Origin: Alnus glutinosa
Lineage: Eukaryota > Streptophyta > Magnoliopsida > Fagales > Betulaceae
NCBI RefSeq assembly: GCF_958979055.1
Contig: NC_084888.1
Span: 35,578,304 to 35,642,303 of the forward strand
Direction of reading: 5' to 3'
DNA length: 64,000 bases
Shown here: positions 43,890 through 55,078 of the stretch, one piece after another
Numbering within the stretch: the first letter of the stretch is position 1
Layout of the letters: every line of letters begins with the position of its first letter
The notes under the pieces: generated by a model
Told to the model about the DNA's origin: nothing
What the model saw: only the letters and a program-made list of their open reading frames with translations
The model's database searches: none
Made by a program: the position numbers and the translations under genes

Positions 43890-44311
43890 GGCTTCGTATA
43901 GTTTTAAATTAAGTATTTTATAATTATTACTAGGAATAAAAGAGAGTAGAATAGAATAGAATGGTTATTCTTATTATTTAGTTTGATAAAAATTCATATA
44001 CTTTAATTGGAATCTAATAAAATTCTTTTAAGTGTTCGGCCACACATCAAAGAGCCGGTGGCTTGGCCACCCCCAAATACTTTGGGCCTCCTTATGTGGC
44101 TGACTGGCTGACCACTCACCAGCTATTGGAAGGATTTGTTTTTATTTATTTATTTATTAAAAAAATTGAAAAAAAATATAAAATGATAAGTGGTTTTTTT
44201 TGTGAAAAATATATTATTCTTGTAGGCTTGTAGGAATAATTATTTATCTCATTTTTTACAATGGAATAATCATTTTATTTCTAAAATTTATTCTGCAAAC
44301 CAAACGAAGCC
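43890..44311. mobile_element. Tourist-like (PIF/Harbinger) MITE
   Basis: 422 bp with inverted ends GGCTTCGTATAGTTT and (complement) GGCTTCGTTTGGTTTG, flanked by TAA on both sides (43887-43889, 44312-44314). A 3-bp TAA duplication with this terminus type indicates PIF/Harbinger. Its centre has a GC-rich inverted patch (GAGCCGGTGGCTTGGCC). No transposase. Confidence 0.78.
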
Positions 44312-44334
44312 TAAAGTCAATAACACATAATGCC

Positions 44335-44337
<3 letters not shown>

Positions 44338-44365
<28 letters not shown>
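44338..44365 (+). repeat. Poly(A) tract
   Basis: About 28 consecutive A, 25 bp downstream of the Tourist-like MITE. No LINE or SINE body precedes it. Confidence 0.6.
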
Positions 44366-44366
<1 letters not shown>

Positions 44367-44626
44367 GCGTTAACATGTAATTTGTGGGAGTCGAATTATT
44401 ACTTCAATGGGGTGTCTCAGTCAAAGATAATTGAAAAATAAGGTAAAGAGTGAGGGCACAGCTGCAAAATCAACAAAATAAAAAATTCGATTGCGTCCAA
44501 CGCGGTGAACGCACACCTCTCTTGGTCCCAAAATGCAGTCGTTCCTTTTTAATACCATCTCAGCCTTAGCTTTCAATCTTCCAACTCCAAATCCATCATC
44601 CTCAGCTCACGAACCAACCACTCGGT

Positions 44627-44630
<4 letters not shown>

Positions 44631-44694
<64 letters not shown>

Positions 44695-44710
44695 CTGGTG
44701 TGTGTGTGCG
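44631..44710 (+). repeat. (TC)n-(TG)n microsatellite in the FPGS leader region
   Basis: About 26 TC units (44631-44683) pass straight into TG repeats, ending about 57 bp before the FPGS start codon. It probably lies in the 5' leader or core promoter. CT tracts there are common in plant promoters. Confidence 0.9.
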
Positions 44711-44766
44711 TCTCATAATGTATAACTCAATGTTCTCCGTTGAATTCAGGTTCCAGCCAAACCGCA

Positions 44767-47700
44767 ATGGAGGAAGGTATAGGCCACCGTCTCTATCGTT
44801 ATCTGATATACGTATATATACATATAAGGATTTTGAATCCATTGCTTTTTCTGTGGCTGTTGATGTGTGAGCCTCAATAGGTGGAGATGGCTCTCAGAAA
44901 CCTTCAGTGACTCCGTACGAGGAGGCATTGGATGCCTTGTCCTCTTTGATCACGAAACGCAGTCGTGCCGATAAGAGCAACAAGGGTGACCGCTTTGATC
45001 TCCTCTTCGATTACATAAAGGTGAAAATCTGTGCCATTTGGTCATGGAATTTTCTTTCTTTTCTACAAATCGGAGTAATGGAAAATACGACATTTTTCTT
45101 ACTAGTGGTAAAAATTGTATGTGTTATGGTGTATGGACTGTAATAGATACTGGAATTGGAGGAGCCACTTTCAAAAATGAAGATTATCCACGTGGCTGGA
45201 ACCAAAGGGAAGGTACTAGATCTTTTGTTTCGGAAATACTTTTTGCTCTATTTTGTTCTTTGCATTTCCATTTCAATTTTTCTGTTTCTCAATGAATTAT
45301 GTTGTTCAAAATGTGATGTATAGGTTAAGTATTGAAGAATTAACTTCATTGTGATTTTCCAGAGTGTGCGTTCTTCTACTTTGAATGGGAAATTATTTTC
45401 TTACATGTCATTTTGTTTATACCTCGCCGGTTTAAAATGTGTGAATGAATTTGCATTTACCGCCTGCTTTACTCTTATCAATTAAACCTAATTTATAGCA
45501 GAAATTTATGGAGAGATTAATTATACTCATTGAACTTGATTGCATATGCTGTTACACTAATTAATCTTTTGTTTGGGGCTTGAAAAGGGATCCACATGCA
45601 CCTTCTCGGAATCTATATTACGTAATTGCGGCTTTCGCACTGGGCTTTTCACGTCTCCTCACCTCATTGATATCCGAGAAAGATTTCGTTTGGATGGGTG
45701 AGTTTTTTTAAAATCCCCAAAACAGATTTGGGCTCTTATACATACGTTAACCGATGAAATTTAATATTTTGGTTTCTTTTCTTTCTCAGAATCAGGTTTC
45801 TGTTTAAAGCATTGTGTTATGTTACTAATTGTCTTGAGAAATGCTATTTGCCCAACTAATTATACTCATAGTGTGATCTGTTTTATCTTAAACTCAAATT
45901 GGTTGTCTGTTTTTAAGTGATTGGTTCTTCTCAATGGGTTTGCTTTCATTCTTTTTGCAAACCTTTTGGACCTACTAGAAGTCCTAGCCACCCTATGTCT
46001 CCTGAGGCACAAAGTGAATTTATTTATTTTTGTTTCTTATAGAGTTTTTTTTCTCTGTTCTGATTTCGCAAATTCATTTGTATCATAACTTTTAGTGCTA
46101 TGGCTAATATTTCTTGTTCCATTTGGCTCCCACAGTGTTGACATATGTGAAGAGAAATTTTTAGCATATTTCTGGTGGTGTTATGATAGACTGAAGGTAT
46201 GTTTCCCATTTTTTCTAATTAGTTATTTCCTGCGCTCTAGCTTAGACATGGTATTCTGAGAAGAAATTGAGCAATTATTTATGGGAGTCTTAGAAAGAAC
46301 ATTTGCTAGTGATATTAGTGATATTTGGTCTAAGAATGTAATTTAAAAACTCTTGCAGCTGTGTTTAAGAGGCATATTAATGGAAAAAATACAGATGCCT
46401 GTGAGATGATTCAAAGTGTCATAGCTGGTGTAAGTGTCTAACATCAACAAAATGAAGATTTTTGGCATAGGTATATGATTCTAGCGCTCTAGGTATATGA
46501 TTCTAGTGGTCCTTTGATGTTAACAGCTACTTACCAAAACATAAAATAATAATAATAATAATAAAGAGGTGTTAAAATCAAGTTGAAGGATTTAGTGCAT
46601 GCATGACTAGATAGTGATCAAGTGAAAACAGACTCATGAAGCCTTCTCCAGTAAGTCTTTGTTGAATTAAGTTGAGGCATCAGATCTCTGAACAATCTGA
46701 GATGAATAGGTGGCTTTGGTTGGCGATTGGGTTTGCTTAAGTTATCTGACCTGATGAACATGAAACCAGATTGAATGTAATGATAAGCTTATTGTCACAC
46801 TCTTCCAAGCTTTTAAACATCGTAACAAATTCATGTTCTGTAAAAGAGAAGTGGTATCTTGATTTTATTTTAGTTGTTTTATTTGCTGCAATATCATATC
46901 TCTAAATAGAAAATGTTTTCGATTTTATTTTTGAACATTTTGCATAGAATAAGTTTACCTAATATGCTTAATTCTTGTGGTTTCTCTATTTGTTGCTATC
47001 TAGGAAAATACTAATGAGGACGTACCCATGCCCACTTACTTCCGCTTCCTTGCCTTACTTGCCTTCAAGATATTTGCAGCAGAGCAGGTTTGATGTGTAT
47101 CTTCCAACTTCTCTGTAGAGGGTTTTTTCTGTATGAACATATTTGTGGACTTTGTTACTATAAGAGAAGTGGAATCGGAAACAACCTCTTTAGTCTAATT
47201 TTCAATGTAGGTAGATGTTGCTATCTTGGAGGTTGGATTAGGTGGAAAGTTTGATGCAACAAATCTGGTACGTCTAATTGTAGTCAGTAAGATGTCTATA
47301 GATTAAATTCACCTTGAACATGGTTTCCCATTGATATTTTCTATAGAGTTAACATCAAGGATAACCTGATAATGATACCATAACATTTCAGGTTCAGGCA
47401 CCTATCGTGTGTGGTATAGCTTCCCTTGGGTACGACCACATGGAGATTCTTGGTTAGTGTTCTAATTCTGTGGCTTAGGTAATTTCTTTTAACTAGTTAA
47501 GGTGAAGCTGTTGCATAATATAAATCATGAGTAGATATGATTTTTATTTTTCTATTAAAGAGCTAATCTTTTATATTGAGTTGTGATTTGCAATATGCCC
47601 ACTAGTAGTTGAAAATGAGGAAAAGGTTTTTTTTTTTAATTATTATTATTATTAATTTTTTTAAATAATCAAAATATCATTAAAAGTGTAAAGTGCCCCC

Positions 47701-50700
47701 TGCTACACAAGAAGTATATAAGAGAAAACACCTAGTTAGCAGGAGCAAAAAAAATAAAAATTCATGATAACTAATCACCAAAAGAGAAACAAAAGCAGCT
47801 GTCCAAAGATACAAAGTATTGAAAAATAAAGACTTAATCTCTTTCAAAGTCCTTTCACGGTCCTCAAACCTTTTGTCGTTCCTTTCCCTCCAAAGGCAAG
47901 TGGTTGTCTATATTATGCTTCTTCATTGTTGCACTGTGGTCCCAACTTGTCAGGGTTGCTTTGACATAGCTGGTACTGTCAAAAACTATGAAAATATCCT
48001 TTATACCTGAAACATTATTTTTTTGTTGTAAGATTTTTAGTTTTCTTTCAATGACTTGGTCGGAACCATGTGTCTGCATCCATGAGCTGCCACAGTTTGT
48101 GGGGATAAGATGCTGGGAAGCTTGTCTCTCTGTAAGGCCTTAAGAGCTGTTGAGCTGAACAAGGGCATAGTAAATGCTGGGACATGTTTTGCACCTGAAT
48201 TTTATTATTAAGCCTTCTAGGTGCTTATGTCAGAATTTAACTAATAATATGCTTGTGTTAGGCTTCCTGATTGTACAAAAATTATTGTAAACATATCTTT
48301 GAAGGTGGTGCTTCAAGACTAATTTGCTGTAATACGTCTGAGTGCTTCGTTTTCTTTGCTGGACACTTTAAACAGGAAATACTCTAGGAGAAATTGCTGG
48401 GGAGAAGGCTGGCATCTTCAAGGTGTTCTTTAGAGTTTGAAGTCCTTAAAGAATATGCCTATAGAAGTTGCTTCTTATGTTAACACTTCAGTCACTTCTA
48501 TCTGTCTTCTTTATACTTGTCTGTCCTTTCTTCTGTTGCAGCATGGGGTTCCAGCCTTTACTGTGCCTCAACCTGATGAAGCAATGCATGTACTTGAAGA
48601 GAAGGCTTCCCAGTTGGATGTAAGCTGCACTGTTTTTTCATTAGTTAGTTCTGTTTCCCATACAGTTGGAATGTGCATACAGTGAACTAGCTAGGCTCAA
48701 GAGTCAAGACTACAATGGTTGAAGTACTAGTGTAGCCAAAGGTCTAACGAAATAGGTGTTTTTTTTCTTATAACATGAAATGAAAAATTTGTTGTCTATT
48801 ATGCTTCGTTGAGTTTCTTATCATTTGTCAAACAACCAGGTAGAAGTGTTGAAACAAATTTTCTTTTTCTTTTTCTCTTAAAACTTTTCAAACCTGATAA
48901 AGTAATGACATTTTTTAAAAGGTTAACGTCTTCATCGGTACTCTTGGTTGTTCATGTTAAGGATATAATAGTCAACTCACATCACATACCAGCAGCCGCA
49001 TCTACTATCTCAAGCTCACTCATGGACAGCACACAAACCCTAGCTGCCGCCACACAAACCCTAGATCAATCAGCCGTGAATCAAGGCAAACTTTGCCAAC
49101 AATCACACACTCGGATACTCTCTCTAGTCTCCATATAAAACCTACAGCTAGCATTATTCTCTCGCAACTTTCCTCTTGTACCTCAACGGCTATATTGCCA
49201 TATTTACCTTCCTAGAATAGAATAATTCTTACCTTATGTAATCTATGACAGTGTACACGGCATATTATACTCTTGTAAATCCTTATAAATACAGATCAAT
49301 ACTAAACCCTAAGCATCAAGTGCTTAAGGCCTTTTACCCTAGTTTTGTATTAAGTTTACAGTTCAATCCTGGCTTGTATTGCATTATGTTGAAGTCCTAA
49401 TATTCATGAGGTGGATTTGTTTTGGAATGTCAAAAATTGCTAACTGTAAACAGGATTAGAACTTGAAGCCTGTCTATTAGCGAGAAAAAACCCTTCCATC
49501 TTCCTACTTTTCAGTTTCCTGACCTTTATTTTAGAGCATCTTCAATGTGCATAAGATTCTTTACAAGGTGAGGAAGTGCATTTTACCCTTTTAAATCTAG
49601 CTGTCTTGGTTGCCCTAATAAATCAGGTTAATCTGTATTAAGAAAATTTGGGAAAATATAAAAGGTGGCATCCTCTAATGAACTGAGAAAATCGTGCTGT
49701 GTACAGGTACATCTTCAAGTGGCACCACCATTAGTTGCTGACTTACTGAATGGTCTGAAACTTGGGCTTGAAGGTGAGCATCAATATCTAAATGCTGGTC
49801 TCGCTGTTGCACTATGCTCCACTTGGCTTCAGAGAACTGGCCATCTTGAATTCAACTACCTGGAACGAACTGTAAGTTCTATACATGAGAGATCTCATCT
49901 TCATGCCACGATTTGTCATGTCGATATACTTAATTTAGAATCTTCATGGAGCAGAGCTCCTTGCCAGAGCAGTTCATCAAAGGTCTAACAGCAGCCAGTT
50001 TCCAAGGGCGGGCTCAGATTGTCCCTGATCAACGTGTTGACATTGAGAGCCCAGGAGATCTGGTGTTCTACTTGGATGGAGCTCATAGTCCCGAAAGCAT
50101 GGAAGTATGTGCAGGGTGGTTTTCTCTTGCCATTAAAGAGGACAGCCAGCAACAGAACTTGAATTATCAGCCACAGGATAATTCTGGATCCTCTCATGAA
50201 TTTATACAGAGGAACCCGGGTGAAATATCCAGGAAGAACTCTACACAGGTATAGCACAGAACTTTTGAACCCAGATTAGTCCGTATTATTTGGGTGTTCC
50301 CTGGAAAAAAACAAAAGTAGAAAAGAAAAATTGGGTTGAGGTAGAAGGCCAGCTAGCAGTTTGCACCTAATCTAATGCTACAACCCAAGTTATGCAATCC
50401 AAGAAATTCATATAAAACAAAGCATATTACCACAAAAGTAAGAAAGACTAGTATAAGGTGTTGTCTCCAAGTCTTTTGCTTCATTGGCAAAGAGTAAACC
50501 ACTTGGATACTGGTCTGGAAAGTATGACGGATAATATACCTATGGTATATTTTCACTGTTTTCAGTCGCCTCACATAATCTTGCTGCTTTGGTCATTCTG
50601 TGAAAAGATATTTGTAAATTTGATATTAGAGTATCTTGATAGCCCAATCTGCTACAATGAGGCATGTGAACCATAACCTGTCATGTCAAAATAGACAGAT

Positions 50701-53309
50701 TTGTTCAAAAGCACGCATACCCTGACCAAAATCTAATCATTGTGTCTGTAGTTATGTAACCGTAGAGGCTAGGTCAGATTTTTTTTGCAGCTTTCTGCAT
50801 TGAAGCACGTGCAGTCAGGCGGGGGATGCATTTAGCATATACAAGACTACCATTACTCTAAATATTGTCAACCTAATTGATGGCAAAAGATCTTCACATC
50901 CATGTGATCAATTTTTTTCCATCAAAGAATTAGAGTAATATCTGATGCCAGTTGGGTTGGAAAATCACCATGAGGAAAACCTTTCCAAGTGTTTAAACAC
51001 ACATTCAGGCCTGAATATTGCTTTTGATGATGTCTCCAAATTTGTTGAATGTTCATTTGCTCAAGAACTTCTGAGATAGTAATGATTGTTTTCATACACC
51101 TAACTCAGGCAAAAGAAAATAATTGTCAGTGCCAACATTTAAATTAGAAATTAATGTTGCCTTCAACTCAAAAGCTTTGTAATATATTTGTGTTCACACT
51201 CATCTGTGCATTTGCGTTGTTTTTATCTATTTTTGTGTACTTATCTGAGGGCATTATTAATTTTAAAATTGATATTGAAGAACACTTGGATTGCATTTGG
51301 TTGCTTGGAACGGTAGCTTTAATTACGGACTTTGAAGTCCCTGATTCCAAATTTACAGTTTATTTTTTTATTTTTTAATTTGAAATTAAATTTTATAGAA
51401 ATCAAATCCACATAAGCAATTCCATGGTAGAATGGAATGTATAATATGCTGAAATTTACTTATCATATTTTGTTCCCTTTTACTCTATACCAAACAAAAA
51501 GACCAATATTTTGACCTTTTATACTCTGATGCTTCATTTCATTTTGGGTGGTGAGCTAAAGTTGTTGAAAAATACCTGCAGATACTCTTGTTTAATTGTA
51601 TGTCAGTGCGAGATCCTCAATTGCTTCTTCCGCACCTGATGAAAACTTGTGCCAATCATGGTGAGTGATCGAGGAAGAACCATCTTTAGGTATAAATCTT
51701 TCATAGAACATAATGACCATAATGGAATAGTATGACTTGGACAAAGTCCATGGCATGTATACAAAATTTTCCCTTGTGATCAATAGATAAGATTATGAAC
51801 AATCCAATTATGCAGAATATTAAATGCTCAAAAACCAAAAATATGGGTTAACACATCTAAAATCTGCCTTTAATCTTGATGGGATTTATCAAGAAATTTT
51901 CAATAAAAAGAAGTTAGTTTTGATATTCTTGGAAGTAATGAATTTTCGGTTGAAATTTTAGGTGTACACTTCAAGAAGGCACTATTTGTACCAAATATAT
52001 CGGTGTATTATAAGGTTGGATCCCATGCTTCACCACCCATTGATTCTCAAGTTGATTTGTCATGGCAATTCAATCTTCAAAGAGTATGGGAAAACCTCAT
52101 GGAGGGTAACAAAGGTATCGAGTGAATACCTTGTAAATATTTTTCTTATATTGCAGATTTTAGAGCTCCAAAATTTTCAATTAAAGGAACTTTTTTTTTT
52201 TTTTCTGATCAATTAATATTTCACCTTAATTTTTAGTGAACTCACTCATTCTCAGCATGGGCTGAAATCTTCGTACTTGGGTTGCATAATACATAAGTTC
52301 TCCAAACCTTACTGCATGTATTTTATATGAGGCAATAACTTCTTTTATCTGTCTTTGATATACATAATATAGACCAGAGTACATTTGAGACAGTTGATTT
52401 GCTTAAATTGGTTTGCATTTGATTTAATATAGGTGATGCCAAGAGCGTAGATGATGATTGTGAAGAGGTAAAAGATGCTACAAAACTTAGTGTTAAAAGT
52501 TGTGAGAACAGCGCAGTGTTTTCTTCTCTCCCAATAGCTATTAAATGGCTCAGAGACACTGTCCAACAGAATCAATCTACTCGTTTTCAGGTAATGCTTT
52601 TTCTTGTTGGAGAATATTACATGTTTGATATAATGAAACCTGTTTGCAAATATCTATTTTCCTCACTGGAACATATAGTCTGGTTCCTCACCATTGTTGC
52701 ATTTGTGGAGAAGTCATATCGATAACGAGTGGAATGCTTCTTCTTTTTTGCTGGTATAAGCTTGTCACGGAAATGGAATTTTCAGATAGTACTTGCAAAA
52801 TGGAAAATATATATATGTTTCCTGCCATTTCCATTTGCCTAATTTTAAAAAGTTTGATAGAATTATTGGGAGTTTTTGTGAAATATAAGAACCTCATCTG
52901 AATGGGCCATGTATTCAGTGCCCAGTTGAAAACCCTGGTTACACAATTTTAATTATTACCTTGACCCACAACCTGATTAATTTGATCACGATACTTTGAT
53001 CAATTCACCACACTTGTGCTGAGTAATTGCTAAAACTTGCAAGCCTACATTTCAATGAATTAAACCACTTAAGTCTGTTCTGTTTCATCTATAGCCACTT
53101 GACCTGGGTATCGTGGGAAATCCACCGAGTTTCCTGGTTGTCTCTGCATCGTTCCTCATGTTCATATAACAACTTCGTTAGTCTGGAATTATCTAATCTT
53201 ACTCCATGTACTTGACCGTCTTTTAATACTGTTTTAACTGATTCATCAGGTCCTTGTGACTGGATCTTTACATCTTGTGGGTGATGTGTTGAAGTTAGTC
53301 AAGAAGTGA
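44767..53309 (+). CDS. FPGS: Folylpolyglutamate synthase
   Basis: Adds glutamates to tetrahydrofolates (ATP-dependent), trapping them and making the preferred cofactors of one-carbon metabolism. Sixteen exons close in phase to 537 aa: 44767-44776, 44881-45020, 45147-45212, 45588-45697, 46136-46196, 47004-47087, 47211-47267, 47392-47452, 48376-48422, 48542-48619, 49707-49871, 49955-50248, 51582-51660, 51962-52105, 52433-52590, 53250-53309. Mur-ligase features: P-loop GTKGKGS (68-74), [21 protein letters not shown] and [12 protein letters not shown]. Exon 1 has only ten coding bases (MEE plus one base). With no transit peptide in this model the product is probably cytosolic; an alternative first exon for an organelle form cannot be excluded. 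Plants carry several FPGS isoforms. Introns 8 and 10 carry a LINE fragment and a solo LTR. Confidence 0.96.
47625..47960 (-). mobile_element. LINE 3' fragment in FPGS intron 8
   Basis: On the minus strand one frame reads [20 protein letters not shown] and LYLWTAAF, typical of the C-terminal tail of plant L1 reverse-transcriptase proteins. A non-coding tail ends in (AAT)n and A (plus-strand T/ATT tract at 47625-47665). It is 5'-truncated. The upstream limit is uncertain and no target duplication was found. Confidence 0.65.
48955..49360 (+). mobile_element. Solo LTR in FPGS intron 10
   Basis: 406 bp running TGTTAAGG...TTTACA and flanked by the 5-bp direct repeat GTTCA at 48950-48954 and 49361-49365. 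A TATA-like box (ccttataaatac) near 49280 and a second (catataaaac) near 49131 fit LTR promoters. No internal sequence is present, so it is the product of recombination between two LTRs. Superfamily is not assigned; TG...CA with a 5-bp duplication fits LTR retrotransposons in general. Confidence 0.8.
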
Positions 53310-55078
53310 GTCACGGGACGGCTTGAAGTCCTGTAATTGCATGTTCTTTATACCTGCAAAATGTGCTGGAATTCATTGTTCAAGGCCAGAAGAGTTGGGG
53401 TCATCTTAACATTCTAGTGAGCTCTCTCTGATATTAAGTACATGTTAATTTGCGTCTACTGTGTGCCGTTGGAACTGCTAGCTTCCTTGGGCATGAAAGA
53501 TTAGAGATAAACCTTCTCGGCCAATAAAGTTCTGTAATGCTTTCATTCACATGAGGAATATTTCTTTGGTTGCTAGTTTTCAAAACAGAAAGTGAATTCA
53601 GGGCAATGAATATGCGTTGTTTCAGTCCCTCCCGAAAATGAGCTGATTTGGCAGTGCGATAAGTAAATCCAGAAATTGGGTTCATAGAATTTTCAATATT
53701 GTGTTTTTACAGTACAAATTTGTAATATTTTCCAAAAGTGCATTAGTTCCATTTTTTTTTTTTTTTTTTTTTTTGGGGGTGGGGGGAAGGATTTAGATCC
53801 CAAAAAACTGCGTGAAATGCAGTCACTATGTGGCTCATCCAAAATTACCGAGCAAATTGATGGAATTTGTGAACAGAATTGTAGAAGCTCATATTTAAGC
53901 CTTGGAAAAGCTCATATCCTGTTGTCGAAGGGCATGTTAAAGAGAGAAGGGAAACAAATAAAAAAAAGAAAAGAAAGAAATCAGTTTAAGATGCGCTAAC
54001 AAACAAGCAAGGGGTTGAGCTGCGCGAAAGCCAACCGAATCCACTGCTGCTCCAGCTACCCCTGCTCTAACCACTTCCCATACCTACACTTATACGTTAA
54101 TGGTTTTGAGAAGAAAAAAAAAAAGTTTTTATTTGAAGCCATTAGACATGTCATTGATGTCAACATGCAGGTTAGTTGGAATCTGTAGAAAATGAATTCC
54201 CTTGCAGGGGGAAACTGGCATATCAGCCGTGAATTATATAAAAGAAAATGGAAATTCCTGTTATAATCCCTTTTTATGTAATAATAACAATAACGCCCTA
54301 CTGTTATTGGGAAGCTGCCAATTTCTTTTCCTGATGTCACTTTTCTCAACGTACATGCGCTGTTTGTTAAAAAATTTGTTTTGTATTGTTTTTTCTCAAA
54401 ACAAAAACATTAACAAATACTCAAAAAAACACATAACAACTCTTACCTTTATACCAAATTAGAACACTTTATTTTTTTATTTTTATTTTTTAAAAAAAAC
54501 CCGATGAGCTAAAAAGTATTGGGCAAAGCAGAAACACGATGAGCAACAAAACAGAACACGCTTGAGGCTGCCAACAAGATCTACTTAACAATTTCTCCGA
54601 GCACCAATCCCAATTTAATGATTTTTAATTTGAGAGACAGGAAAGCAAACCACAGCTCATTACATCTAATTCAAAGCTTCATGCCTTCCACCAAAAAAGA
54701 ATAAAGACCTTCATGGCAACAACTAAAACAGATTACTAACATTATCACATATTCTCGATGAAAGCCACACAAGTCAAAGCTCTCATTCATTAGCTGAAAT
54801 ATATATCTCTGTACATGTTCCAAAATCCCCTACCTCCAAAAGCGTGCATTTTCTCCCTCTTTTCTTTTGATTTTTTTCACTATTTTTTTTTTTCTTTTTT
54901 CAGTGAGGTCACACTCTGCTCCACTATTATTGCTGAGAAAAGCAATCCTAGCACCGGTAAGAGAAAAGGCCACTGCCGAAGTGTGAATTATAAAATGAAA
55001 AAACCGACGAACCCCCAAATACTCCCAAAAACTAAGGGTAAACAAAAATCACAATAATAAAGCAATCTTCACTAGTGC
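53310..55078. other. Convergent spacer between FPGS and NEDD1
   Basis: Both 3' untranslated regions lie here. A T run sits at about 53752-53774. Small frames (53434-53685, 53817-53999, 54056-54349) show no recognisable motif. Confidence 0.5.

Noticed and set aside
47819-48079. Small frames within FPGS intron 8
   Set aside because: They lie in or beside the LINE fragment, and flanking exons splice across them in frame.
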